From a virus: a DNA stretch of 64,000 nt. Below the pieces are notes generated by a model that did not search any database, was not told where the DNA came from, and worked only from the letters and a program-made list of their open reading frames with translations. Where the stretch lies: IMG/VR virus record IMGVR_UViG_3300025161_000006, positions 18,060 through 82,059 of that record. One strand, given 5' to 3'. This document shows, piece after piece, positions 36,905 through 44,213 of this stretch. The number at the start of each line of letters is the position of its first letter. Position 1 is the first letter of the stretch. The translations under genes and the position numbers were made by a program.

Positions 36905-37680
36905 ACTTCTGAGTCTATAAGTTCATTCTCAATCACGGGCTTACTATCAAGTTCCATATCAGGACTAAGGTCAACTCCAAGAAATTTACTAAGTTCTTTA
37001 CGTAGTTCTTCGCTCTTATGAAGTACACTATTTACTTTTTTCTTGAGTTCCTTGTCTGTATAATATAGACCAGCCATGTACTTAAGTTGGTCAGATACTT
37101 TAGAGTACTGGCCATTAAGTACCGCATCAACGTCACTAAGATGCTTATCAGGTATAGCGTAATAATAGCCAGTATGATAGGAATCAAGCTCAACACAACC
37201 AATATAGAAAGGATGAGCTTTGAGAAGTCTTTCAGTAAGTAAGTAAGTTTCATGGCTTGAAAATAAATATTTTAATACTAATAAGTTTTTATACTCGCGA
37301 TGTATGTATGCATTAATGAGATACCAATGGTACAACATTGCAGCATCCGTATATTGTGGTGCATATAAAAGAGGTGTAAGATACTGAGTTACTTTATTTC
37401 TTTCTGATACAATAAGAATGTAAGAATGTTCTTCTTTCTTAACTATAGAGCTTATTCTATAAGGTATTATGTAAGGTATAGCATGTCTTGTATCAAATAC
37501 TACTTCTATAACACCACCCCTTGTTATGAGAGGATTATTACCAATGTACAATTTTTCAATAGCATCTTCTTTGTCTCTTCCTTCTGTAATTAGTGGCGAG
37601 GATATAATTACTCTTGTTGCATTAAGTACTACAGCATTTACTCCTTTAACATCTGTCTCACCACTACTTGTTACTCTCAT
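36901..37680 (-). CDS. Hypothetical protein (259 aa)
   Basis: The first 100 residues are beta-rich with many Ile/Val strands, the middle (105-175) is Tyr-rich and helical, and the end (200-235) is a charged helix that may form a coiled coil. No catalytic motif was seen. It overlaps the uracil-DNA glycosylase start by four bases, which suggests linked translation and perhaps linked function. I do not recognise the family. Confidence 0.55.
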   Translation of the reverse strand: MRVTSSGETDVKGVNAVVLNATRVIISSPLITEGRDKEDAIEKLYIGNNPLITRGGVIEVVFDTRHAIPYIIPYRISSIVKKEEHSYILIVSERNKVTQYLTPLLYAPQYTDAAMLYHWYLINAYIHREYKNLLVLKYLFSSHETYLLTERLLKAHPFYIGCVELDSYHTGYYYAIPDKHLSDVDAVLNGQYSKVSDQLKYMAGLYYTDKELKKKVNSVLHKSEELRKELSKFLGVDLSPDMELDSKPVIENELIDSEV

Positions 37681-37716
37681 AATCTCCTTGCTTTAGTGGT
37701 TAATACTAAGCTTCTT

Positions 37717-37887
37717 TTACAATACTTCACGTTGTAAATCTCTCATTAAATCATCAAGTTTTCCTATTAGCTCATTCTTTATACTTTCAGCTTTTGTGTA
37801 TTTTCCATTGGCATATAAATTTTGCATATATTCTATATCTTCGATAAACTTAGCTAAATTTATCGAAACTTCGACAGCTACTTTCAT
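37717..37887 (-). CDS. Small acidic/helical protein (56 aa)
   Basis: A complete ATG-TAA frame fills the gap between its neighbours. The product (starting MKVAVEVSINLAKF and ending LMRDLQREVL) has two likely amphipathic helices. Coding character (no internal bias break, A-rich leader before ATG, same strand as neighbours) supports it as a real small gene. Function unknown. Confidence 0.5.
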   Translation of the reverse strand: MKVAVEVSINLAKFIEDIEYMQNLYANGKYTKAESIKNELIGKLDDLMRDLQREVL

Positions 37888-37917
37888 GTACTTCTATATT
37901 TAAAATATTTATACTTA

Positions 37918-38169
37918 CTATTGGTCAAACTTCATTTGTTTGTAACATATTGTACATATGATTTTACCATCAACCACATCTATCTCTCGTGGTATAAAGC
38001 ACTGGCAATATTCTTCTTTTGGCATGCTCTCCAAAACTTTATACACCATCTGCTTTAACTTCTCTTTGAGAAGCTCAAAGTCACTATAACCCATTTTCCC
38101 TTCTGCTGATTGTACCATAAACTCTTGAGCAGTCTGCTCAACTAATTTATTTATATCTTTTTCTTCCAT
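37918..38169 (-). CDS. Small protein with zinc-ribbon-like tail, paralogue of two nearby genes (83 aa)
   Basis: Residues 1-52 resemble the N-terminal parts of the 97- and 94-residue proteins at 40274-40865 (pattern EQxAQEF...LESMPKEE). The C-terminal part has CQC and CTIC, four Cys with zinc-ribbon spacing, absent from the other two. So this is a third, divergent family member with a metal-binding tail. It may bind nucleic acid or protein. The biological role is unknown. Confidence 0.5.
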   Translation of the reverse strand: MEEKDINKLVEQTAQEFMVQSAEGKMGYSDFELLKEKLKQMVYKVLESMPKEEYCQCFIPREIDVVDGKIICTICYKQMKFDQ

Positions 38170-38193
38170 AGTTTTAATAGTTTAATGTTATAC

Positions 38194-38631
38194 TTAATCA
38201 CACTTTTTATATTTATAAATAACTTGTTCGAATAACTTCAGTTTAGCAATATCATTCTCAAGTTCTTTAATTTTAGATAGTACTGATTCAAGTGTGTCCT
38301 TTCTTCTTTTCAATAGTTTTCTATATGCTGGAGTCTTTGATGCCTCAAGAGTTGTGTAAAATTCCTTATCACTATGCCAGAAATATTGCGGGTAATCCGG
38401 GTTATCATTAAGCATTGCAACATATCTAAACATTTCTTTATTATCTGCCTGGGTCACAAGTAATCTACATGGCTCATGGTCTCTACAATTTCGGCATTCT
38501 ATATCATATAATATACAACCCTTATCATCTATAACATTACGAACAACATATCGAAATGTACCACCCTTCAGTAGGTCATATCCATACAATGTGTCACCGA
38601 CTTTTAGCTTTATTCTTTTTTCTTTATTCAT
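38194..38631 (-). CDS. Accessory protein, tandem paralogue A1 (145 aa)
   Basis: An N-terminal beta domain (residues 6-95, beginning IKLKVGDTLYGYD) is followed by a helical, coiled-coil-like end (105-140). The next gene upstream encodes a protein of the same design (IKLKIGDILYGYS), so the pair arose by tandem duplication. They overlap by four bases. A pair of Cys (CRNC) is present here but not in the partner. Function unknown. Confidence 0.55.
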   Translation of the reverse strand: MNKEKRIKLKVGDTLYGYDLLKGGTFRYVVRNVIDDKGCILYDIECRNCRDHEPCRLLVTQADNKEMFRYVAMLNDNPDYPQYFWHSDKEFYTTLEASKTPAYRKLLKRRKDTLESVLSKIKELENDIAKLKLFEQVIYKYKKCD

Positions 38632-39104
38632 AAGCTACCAGATTTAGTGGGTTCTTGACAATCTTTTATGAGCATATTTAACTTATTTATATCTTCCTCA
38701 AGCTCTTCAGCTTGCTTTTTCAACAACTCAAGTTTTTCTCCCTTGTGTCTTAGCATATGATTATATGCTGCAATTTTTGCATCTATAATAGTTAAGTAAT
38801 ATTTCTCATCTTCATGCCAGATATACTTACGTCCATCCTCATCCTCATCCTCATCCTCATCCTCATCGTCTAAGTCTATGTTAATTATTGTAGCATATTG
38901 AAATTTTTTCTCGTCATCAATTTGAGATATAAGTATCCTGCAATATTCTTCAGGGTCAGAATTTGTATATTCTATTTCATAGAGAATAGCATTTCCATAG
39001 TCTCTAATACCACAAACAGTATAAGTAGATATGTCATTCTTTATTGGTGAATACCCATACAGTATGTCACCAATTTTAAGTTTTATTATTTTTTCTGTAT
39101 CCAT
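38628..39104 (-). CDS. Accessory protein, tandem paralogue A2 with Asp-Glu repeat (158 aa)
   Basis: Same domain plan as the 145-residue neighbour, which it precedes in transcription. Between the beta domain and the helical tail it has an insert of alternating Asp and Glu (about residues 78-90) encoded by a hexanucleotide tandem repeat. The insert is absent from the paralogue, so it is a later expansion. The start lies behind an A-rich leader nearly identical to that of the gene at 41374. Function unknown. Confidence 0.55.
   Translation of the reverse strand: MDTEKIIKLKIGDILYGYSPIKNDISTYTVCGIRDYGNAILYEIEYTNSDPEEYCRILISQIDDEKKFQYATIINIDLDDEDEDEDEDEDGRKYIWHEDEKYYLTIIDAKIAAYNHMLRHKGEKLELLKKQAEELEEDINKLNMLIKDCQEPTKSGSL
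38835..38867. repeat. In-frame hexanucleotide tandem repeat (ATCCTC, 5.5 copies)
   Basis: Perfect copies of a six-base unit inside the 158-residue gene encode alternating Asp-Glu. Gain or loss of units keeps the frame, so it can change length without breaking the protein. Confidence 0.9.
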
Positions 39105-39115
39105 AACTTAATTTT

Positions 39116-39367
39116 TTAAAGGTTATCATTTTCTATGACATCTAAAGAACCACTTAAATCTTTACCAACTATTTTATAGTCCCCCATTGCAATACTCATA
39201 TACAACATATTAAGTATATAATTACTGTTAGGAACAATCTGGTAAATATTCCCATTACTTAAATGAATAAGAATAGTTATCCCTTTAATTTCATTTTTAA
39301 AATTTTCAGAATCATTATTACCATCAGACTTCTCACTGGAAGTAACTTCCTTTTGTGCTTTACTCAT
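39116..39367 (-). CDS. Small hypothetical protein (83 aa)
   Basis: The start at 39367 is chosen because it gives an ATGA overlap with the preceding gene. A longer frame from 39433 would overlap that gene by 70 bases. The product is hydrophilic at first (Ser/Lys/Asn-rich), with a beta-like core from residue 28 (GITILIHLSNG). Function unknown. Confidence 0.5.
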   Translation of the reverse strand: MSKAQKEVTSSEKSDGNNDSENFKNEIKGITILIHLSNGNIYQIVPNSNYILNMLYMSIAMGDYKIVGKDLSGSLDVIENDNL

Positions 39368-39783
39368 AATAATTTGATTTTTTTTGGTTTGTATATTCTT
39401 AATTTGGGGTAACGTTGTAAAAGATGTTCCCAATTAAGTTTTTCCAACATTTCTGCATTACAATATTTTATAAGTCTGGGATGATTACTCAGCAGCGTAT
39501 TCCAGTGATAATTATCCAATTTGTTCCAATCACAATACTTTGCGTATTGTGACTGATAAGATAATAAAACTGACCATTCATAACCATCTATTTCATCCCA
39601 ATTACAATGCTTTGCAAATTGTGTATATCCATGCCTAAGTCTCCACAACCTAAAATTAAGTGGGCATTTTTCAAAAACCTCCTGCAATGTTTTACAGGAA
39701 TAGTTAAATTTTATACCTTTCTTGCAAGCTCCATTGACTTCCCACTCTTTATGTAGCTCTTCGAGTGTATTAAAGGTTTTCAT
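39364..39783 (-). CDS. Trp-rich repeat protein, paralogue B1 (139 aa)
   Basis: After an N-terminal segment (MKTFNTLEELHKEWE) the chain consists of repeats of about 24 residues with the pattern C-W-x-K-L-x-x-x-x-W-x-x-L-L and a following aromatic/His-Pro. Such repeats occur in uncharacterised proteins of gut bacteria and phages and probably form a helical solenoid for protein binding. A second copy with more repeats is at 40878. Both share the same leader DNA. Exact function unknown. Confidence 0.55.
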   Translation of the reverse strand: MKTFNTLEELHKEWEVNGACKKGIKFNYSCKTLQEVFEKCPLNFRLWRLRHGYTQFAKHCNWDEIDGYEWSVLLSYQSQYAKYCDWNKLDNYHWNTLLSNHPRLIKYCNAEMLEKLNWEHLLQRYPKLRIYKPKKIKLL

Positions 39784-39816
39784 AATTCACTTTTTAATTT
39801 AACTTTTTATTTAAAA
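39765..39816. repeat. 52-base direct repeat, copy 1
   Basis: This stretch (end of one gene, leader, and start of the B1 gene) is identical to 41345-41396 over 52 bases. Conservation of non-coding DNA shows the two gene cassettes were duplicated together and recently, or are kept the same by recombination. Confidence 0.9.
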
Positions 39817-40236
39817 ATCTTTTGGTACATATTTCTCCCATTTATCCTTATGCTCGGAACAATACAGTACTAAAAATTTTAAATATCTCCAGTTAAATTT
39901 ATCAGGGTCAAACCACTTATCAAAATCATTATTAATATGATGCTTCTTACCAAATATGATTTTATCAGTCCTCCATTTATTTCCATCAGGGTCTTTAATT
40001 ACCTTAGCATCTTCTGGTATAGTTACCTCTCTAATCCATGTACCATAATCCAAAAATTTTACTAAGTTTTCATAGTCTGTGAAATAAAATCCACCAGGAA
40101 CGCATGAAGCGGTAGAGTCGTCATTAAATTCTTCTTCAAGAATGTTTAACCCATCCTCGTATGGGTAACCATGATGAATTTCATCTTTATTGGTTACCTT
40201 GTAGTAGATTTTAGTATAATCAAATTCTTCGTTCAT
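39811..40236 (-). CDS. Paralogue C1: giant-virus-like N-terminal domain with one repeat (141 aa)
   Basis: Residues 1-100 hold a compact domain with conserved marks: YYKVTNKDEIHHGYPY, SCVPGGFYFTDYEN, then DYGTWIREVTIPED and KWRTDKIIFGKK. I recall the same pattern at the N terminus of mimivirus ankyrin-repeat proteins. It is followed by a single 25-residue unit (FDKWFDPDKFNW). The paralogue at 41374 has three units. The domain's activity is not known to me. A role in recognising host or phage proteins through its repeats is inference. Confidence 0.6.
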   Translation of the reverse strand: MNEEFDYTKIYYKVTNKDEIHHGYPYEDGLNILEEEFNDDSTASCVPGGFYFTDYENLVKFLDYGTWIREVTIPEDAKVIKDPDGNKWRTDKIIFGKKHHINNDFDKWFDPDKFNWRYLKFLVLYCSEHKDKWEKYVPKDF

Positions 40237-40273
40237 ATTTTTTTTATTTTAAATTCGTACATAGTTTTAAGTT

Positions 40274-40567
40274 TTAAATATTATTTTTAAGCCAATTAAA
40301 CGCCCATTTAATCCCAGCTTTTAAGCCATCGTAATAATCCTCACTTTCATAGCCATAAGGTATGAGCTCATTTATTTGTTCTTCTACTTCAGCATCAGTT
40401 GGTAATTTCTTAATAATGCTTTCTATTACTTCATCAGCCATAGCAATTAAGGCATTAACGACGTCTTTCCTATCAAAATCAACTCCAAAGGTAGCTGGTG
40501 TATCTTTAGCAGTTATAAATTCAGAACACATTTGTTCTGCAAGCTGTTCGATTTTTTCCTGTGTCAT
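40274..40567 (-). CDS. Small helical paralogue D1 (97 aa)
   Basis: Mostly helical protein with a N-terminal EKIEQLAEQMCSEF segment, a middle DVVNALIAMADE helix and an amphipathic C terminus. The next gene upstream encodes a clear relative (DNLAMQ...DIIDALLAM), and 37918 a third, so this is a small gene family. The region around the LPTDAEVEEQI segment is acidic. No known function. Confidence 0.5.
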   Translation of the reverse strand: MTQEKIEQLAEQMCSEFITAKDTPATFGVDFDRKDVVNALIAMADEVIESIIKKLPTDAEVEEQINELIPYGYESEDYYDGLKAGIKWAFNWLKNNI

Positions 40568-40580
40568 AGTTTTAAATTTC

Positions 40581-40865
40581 TTAAAGATTATCTGTAATTA
40601 AATCAAGCAAAGTTTGCATACCTAATCTAATGCCCTCTCGCAAATCCTCATTCTCACCCCCACTTAAATCAACCCATGGTATTAAGCGCTCCAACTCATC
40701 CTGGTCTGGAAGTGATTGCTTCACTTTTTCCATTGTTTCATAATGCATAGCAAGTAAAGCATCAATAATGTCTTCTTTTTCAACACTAATACCAAATGTT
40801 ACCCTAATACCAATATGCTCATAATATACTTGCATCGCAAGATTATCTATTTCTTGTGTTTTCAT
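40581..40865 (-). CDS. Small helical paralogue D2 (94 aa)
   Basis: Same design and spacing as the 97-residue neighbour (pattern KEDIIDALLAMHYETMEKVKQSLPDQDE). It separates the two B/C cassettes together with D1. Its start has an A-rich leader ending in AACTATG. Function unknown. Confidence 0.5.
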   Translation of the reverse strand: MKTQEIDNLAMQVYYEHIGIRVTFGISVEKEDIIDALLAMHYETMEKVKQSLPDQDELERLIPWVDLSGGENEDLREGIRLGMQTLLDLITDNL

Positions 40866-40877
40866 AGTTATGCGAAT

Positions 40878-41363
40878 TTACTTTTTAAGTTTTTTATAGA
40901 AGTTCTTCAATGCAGGTTGATGCTTGACCAAAAATTTCCAATCTTTTTTACGCAATATAGTGAATTTATAATATTCAACAAATTGCGGTCTTTCAAGCAA
41001 TAATACAATCCAATCAAATCTATCTAATTTCTCCCAATTACAAATATTTGCAAATTGTGGTTGATGGGATACCAGATAAACCCAATTATATCCCTCAAGT
41101 TTATCCCATTGACACAGTTCAGCATATTTAGGCTGATGTGATAAAAGACTTGCCCAATCTATTCCACTTAATTTATCCCATGGACAATGTTCTTCAAACT
41201 GAACATAACCTCTGGAAAGTCTCCATAATCTTAATTTGAGTGGACACCTTTCAAATACTTCCTGTAAATTCTTACAATAATGATTGAATTCCTTACCTTC
41301 TTCACAAGACTCATTTATTTCCCACTCTTTATGGAGTTCTTCAAGTGTATTAAAGGTTTTCAT
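40878..41363 (-). CDS. Trp-rich repeat protein, paralogue B2 (161 aa)
   Basis: The first 16 residues match the B1 protein except for one substitution, and the rest contains four or five copies of the C-W-x-K-L-x-x-x-x-W repeat. It is about 20 residues longer than B1 because it has one more unit. Both start from the same repeated leader DNA. A helical-solenoid binding protein is the likeliest structure. Function unknown. Confidence 0.55.
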   Translation of the reverse strand: MKTFNTLEELHKEWEINESCEEGKEFNHYCKNLQEVFERCPLKLRLWRLSRGYVQFEEHCPWDKLSGIDWASLLSHQPKYAELCQWDKLEGYNWVYLVSHQPQFANICNWEKLDRFDWIVLLLERPQFVEYYKFTILRKKDWKFLVKHQPALKNFYKKLKK

Positions 41364-41396
41364 AATTCACTTTTTAATTTAACTTTTTATTTAAAA
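41345..41396. repeat. 52-base direct repeat, copy 2
   Basis: Identical partner of 39765-39816. It covers the start of B2, the leader and the 3' end of C2, and supports duplication of the whole B-C cassette. Confidence 0.9.
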
Positions 41397-41967
41397 TCTT
41401 TAAAGCATATTTTCGCCATTTATTTTTATGCTCGGAACAATATTCTTCTAAATATTCTGCATATTCCCAATTAAATTTTTCAGGGTCAAACCATTTGTCA
41501 AAATGTTGTGGACAATACACAACTAAATAATATGAATATTCCCAATTAAACTTTTCAGGGTCAAACCACTTATCAAAATATTTTGAACAATACATAGCTA
41601 AATAATGTAAATATTTCCAACTATATTTTTTAGGATTGAACCATTTGTCAAAATCATTTTTAATATGATATTTTTTACCCAATATAATTTTATCTGTCCT
41701 CCATTTATCACCTTCAGGGTCTTTTACCACTCTTGCATCTTCTGGTATTGTTATTTCTCTAATCCAAGTACCATAATCGAAAAATTTGGGCAAATTTTCA
41801 TAATCGGTAAAATAAAAACCACCAGGAACACAAGAAGCAGTTGAATCATCATTAAATTTTTGTTTAAGAATGTTTAACCCATCCTTGTACCGGTAACCAT
41901 TATGAATTTCATTCTTTTTAGTTACTTTGTAATAAGTTTTACTGTAGTCAAATTTTTCTTGTGCCAT
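41374..41967 (-). CDS. Paralogue C2: giant-virus-like N-terminal domain with three repeats (197 aa)
   Basis: Residues 1-103 repeat the C1 domain (YYKVTKKNEIHNGYRY, SCVPGGFYF, DYGTWIREITIPED). Residues 106-130, 131-155 and 156-180 are three tandem 25-residue units, each beginning FDKWF and with a conserved KFNWEY or KYSWKY. The last two units are closest at DNA level, so they expanded recently. Compared with C1 (one unit), this shows unit number changes between copies. Function unknown. A surface for binding other proteins is likely. Confidence 0.6.
   Translation of the reverse strand: MAQEKFDYSKTYYKVTKKNEIHNGYRYKDGLNILKQKFNDDSTASCVPGGFYFTDYENLPKFFDYGTWIREITIPEDARVVKDPEGDKWRTDKIILGKKYHIKNDFDKWFNPKKYSWKYLHYLAMYCSKYFDKWFDPEKFNWEYSYYLVVYCPQHFDKWFDPEKFNWEYAEYLEEYCSEHKNKWRKYALKILNKKLN
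41428..41652. repeat. Three 75-base tandem units inside the C2 gene
   Basis: The units encode the 25-residue FDKWF repeats. Units nearer the C terminus share almost the same bases. A 17-base piece of the unit (41479-41495) is also found intact at 60052-60068. Confidence 0.85.
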
Positions 41968-42004
41968 AATTTAATTTTTTAAAGTTTATCCTTAATGGCA
42001 TTAC

Positions 42005-42238
42005 TTATTTATCCCAATTTCCAAATTCAATATAATCAGACCATGGTTCAGGAATTTCCATTATTTCATTGTTCCTAACAAAAAAGTTTTTGCTTGTAAA
42101 ATTATTTTCACAATTAATGTAAACTCCTTTTATTTTGGAGCTTTTCAATCTTGCTAATGAGTATATAACTATTTCTAAATCAGTCCCATACTCTTTTACC
42201 CAATTTTCCAAAAACGTTTGAAAAGTAGTTGTTTCCAT
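42005..42238 (-). CDS. Hypothetical protein (77 aa)
   Basis: Begins METTTFQTFLENW and has a beta-rich centre followed by an acidic, aromatic tail (PEPWSDYIEFGNWDK). The A-rich leader and intergenic spacing match its neighbours. I do not recognise it. Confidence 0.45.
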   Translation of the reverse strand: METTTFQTFLENWVKEYGTDLEIVIYSLARLKSSKIKGVYINCENNFTSKNFFVRNNEIMEIPEPWSDYIEFGNWDK

Positions 42239-42274
42239 AGTATCTTATATTTAATGTTATTGGTACTATTTTAA

Positions 42275-42628
42275 TTATAATTTTTTAACCAATGAATACG
42301 AATATTTATACTCCATAAACACTTCAAACCCATTACTAAAATATAGATTTACTGCTTTATAATTAGCTTTTTCAACCATTAAGGTAATAATGCTTAATTT
42401 TAACTTGTTTTTTACATAATCAAATATTTTATTGAGTAATTGTTTTCCATAACCTTTTCCTTGAAAGGGTTCAAATACTTCCAGATTACAAACTGATACG
42501 TAATTTTCATCAAAAAATTCATCTGGCAATTCAATGCTAAGTTCAGCTCTTGCAATCCAAGTACCATCTTCAAACAGTTTAAGTGAATGGTTTTTATTTG
42601 CAAGCTTATAAGCTTTAAGTGTTTTCAT
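42275..42628 (-). CDS. GNAT-family N-acetyltransferase (117 aa)
   Basis: GNAT enzymes move an acetyl group from acetyl-CoA to an amine. The core is visible: a strand with NLEVFEPFQGKGYGKQLL (residues 49-65) holding the Q-x-x-G-x-G acetyl-CoA loop, then a helix (LLNKIFDYVKN) and a later ANYKAVNLYFSNGFEV segment typical of motif B. At 117 residues it is shorter than most (about 150), but the catalytic core is complete. The target may be a host protein, an RNA or a small molecule. Confidence 0.75.
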   Translation of the reverse strand: MKTLKAYKLANKNHSLKLFEDGTWIARAELSIELPDEFFDENYVSVCNLEVFEPFQGKGYGKQLLNKIFDYVKNKLKLSIITLMVEKANYKAVNLYFSNGFEVFMEYKYSYSLVKKL

Positions 42629-42648
42629 ACTATACAGTATACATAGTA

Positions 42649-42957
42649 TTAAGGTAATATGTTTAGATAGTGAGTAACAAAGAAGTCATAAGCAGATAGC
42701 CCTGACTTCCTTACTTTCTCGTTGAATGTATTTACCATCTCTACTATGATAGCTTTGTTCTTTCTCATAATAGTAAATATCCTTGGGTCTTCACAGTTGT
42801 CAAGATAACATACATAGATAGTTTCGGACTTTGTTATGAAAGGCCAGGTTAAATTTTCATACTTATCTTTATGAGTAGAAATCTCCTCCTTTAGGATATT
42901 ATAGATTTCCTCATAAGGTGTTGGGGTAGTTACTTTAGGTAAATCTTTTGTGTTCAT
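42649..42957 (-). CDS. Hypothetical protein (102 aa)
   Basis: An alpha/beta protein with aromatic strands in the middle (WPFITKSETIYVCYLDN) and a helical, hydrophobic C terminus. It belongs to a run of separate small early-type genes, each with a short A-rich leader. Family not recognised. Confidence 0.45.
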   Translation of the reverse strand: MNTKDLPKVTTPTPYEEIYNILKEEISTHKDKYENLTWPFITKSETIYVCYLDNCEDPRIFTIMRKNKAIIVEMVNTFNEKVRKSGLSAYDFFVTHYLNILP

Positions 42958-42968
42958 ATTTTAACTTT

Positions 42969-43238
42969 TTAAGGACGTTCATTATATGCATTTATTTGAG
43001 CCTTATCAATCTTTTTTGGTAGCTCTTCAGAATAGGCATTGCCAATATTAATATGTTTTCCTTCATAAAATAAAAGGGTATATACATCCATTATATCAGC
43101 AGGAATATGAAAATAATCTCCCCCGAAGCAATAAACAAAGGTAGCCTCGTTATTTTGTTGCTCAAGGAATGTAACTTTATCTGTGTCAATAATAAAAGTT
43201 TTTTTGCTAAACTGCGAATAAATTTCAATTTTCTTCAT
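42969..43238 (-). CDS. Hypothetical protein (89 aa)
   Basis: Beta-rich first half (KKIEIYSQFSKKTFIIDTDKV, then TFVYCFGGDYFHIP) and a charged, short C-terminal tail. No motif that I can name. Starts behind an A-rich leader. Confidence 0.45.
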   Translation of the reverse strand: MKKIEIYSQFSKKTFIIDTDKVTFLEQQNNEATFVYCFGGDYFHIPADIMDVYTLLFYEGKHINIGNAYSEELPKKIDKAQINAYNERP

Positions 43239-43255
43239 GATTGAACTGTTTTAGA

Positions 43256-43558
43256 TTATACATTAAATATGTTAGATGCCTCATAACCAGCTTTGCTTAG
43301 TATATCTTTTATTATATTATCAGCATATTCCTTTTTTAATTGTTTTAAAATTTCACTTCCAATTAAAGAATCTGAAGAAAACGTATTCTTAAGCGAAAAA
43401 TCAAATTCTTGGCCATTTTCTTTTGTTCCTTTAATGCGTATATGCCGTAAGTGATAAGGTAGAATTTCTATGAATTTCTTTATTAATTCATAAAGCTCTT
43501 GCTTAGCTTGGTAGGTAGCAAGCGCATCAATAGCCTCATTTAATCTGTTGGTTTCCAT
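43256..43558 (-). CDS. Hypothetical protein (100 aa)
   Basis: Helical at both ends (residues 3-30 and 65-95) with a short beta segment (HIRIKGTKENGQEFDF) between. May form a helical dimer. No recognised family. Its downstream gap (about 64 bases) holds no hairpin. Confidence 0.45.
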   Translation of the reverse strand: METNRLNEAIDALATYQAKQELYELIKKFIEILPYHLRHIRIKGTKENGQEFDFSLKNTFSSDSLIGSEILKQLKKEYADNIIKDILSKAGYEASNIFNV

Positions 43559-43622
43559 AGTTGTAAATTTTTAAGATTAATAACCTAATTTATCTGGGGT
43601 TGTAATTAACCATTTTTATATA

Positions 43623-43946
43623 CTATCTCCAGGATTCTGGGCAGATAACAATTACAGTAGCCCCTTCACGTTCTAATACATACTTATGTCCAGGTTGTCC
43701 TTTTAAATCATTAAAGTAACATTCACTTATATAAGCATGTTCAATTTCAGGTAATTCATTTTGGCAATCTTCTACTTCTTTCTTATCTACTACCTCAAAA
43801 TCAGTTGGAAGTACTAATTTACTTCCTAAAGGTGTTATTACAGGTAATCCTTCTTGATTCCCCCAATGACAAGATATTAGAAGACTAGACTCTGGATATA
43901 TAACTATGCCAGAACTTTTATTGGTAACATCATATAGTCTTTTCAT
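43623..43946 (-). CDS. Hypothetical protein (107 aa)
   Basis: Beta-rich small protein with conserved-looking turns (YPESSLLISCHWGNQEG, VLPTDFEVVDKKEV) and a C-terminal ATVIVICPESW strand. No catalytic motif is visible. It is the last gene before the ATT-start candidate. Confidence 0.45.
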   Translation of the reverse strand: MKRLYDVTNKSSGIVIYPESSLLISCHWGNQEGLPVITPLGSKLVLPTDFEVVDKKEVEDCQNELPEIEHAYISECYFNDLKGQPGHKYVLEREGATVIVICPESWR

Positions 43947-43957
43947 AAGGTAAAGAT

Positions 43958-44194
43958 TTAAAGAGATTTAAGAATACTCTTTAGCTCATCTTCTATATTT
44001 TCAAAAGATAAGGCTAAAATACATGAGGCAAAAGCTAATGTTTCACCTGAATATCTCTTACATAATTCTCTGTAAGCTTCTGATTTTTTGTCACAGGAGA
44101 ATACCAACTCTGCACAAAGGTCAATAATCTCATCCTTTGTTTCTTTAGGAATATCTAAGGCTTCCCAAAGTGTTTTTTCTTTTTCTATAGTAAT
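43958..44194 (-). CDS. Small protein with no ATG (ATT start or start-lost gene, 78 aa)
   Basis: An open frame fills the gap between 43946 and 44214 and reads ITIEKEKTLWEAL through to a TAA at 43958. It has no Met codon anywhere. The codon where neighbours have ATG is ATT, with the same A-rich leader before it. Its middle (PKETKDEIIDLCAELVF) resembles the 81-residue protein at 63344. Either it uses a rare ATT start or a point change has silenced it. Coding look and relation to another gene favour a true or formerly true gene. Confidence 0.45.
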   Translation of the reverse strand: MTIEKEKTLWEALDIPKETKDEIIDLCAELVFSCDKKSEAYRELCKRYSGETLAFASCILALSFENIEDELKSILKSL

Positions 44195-44213
44195 ATATTT
44201 TAGTTATTTTTAT

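Noticed and set aside
39364-39433. Longer start at 39433 for the small gene ending at 39116
   Set aside because: It would overlap the preceding gene by 70 bases, while the ATG at 39367 gives the ATGA overlap common in this region.
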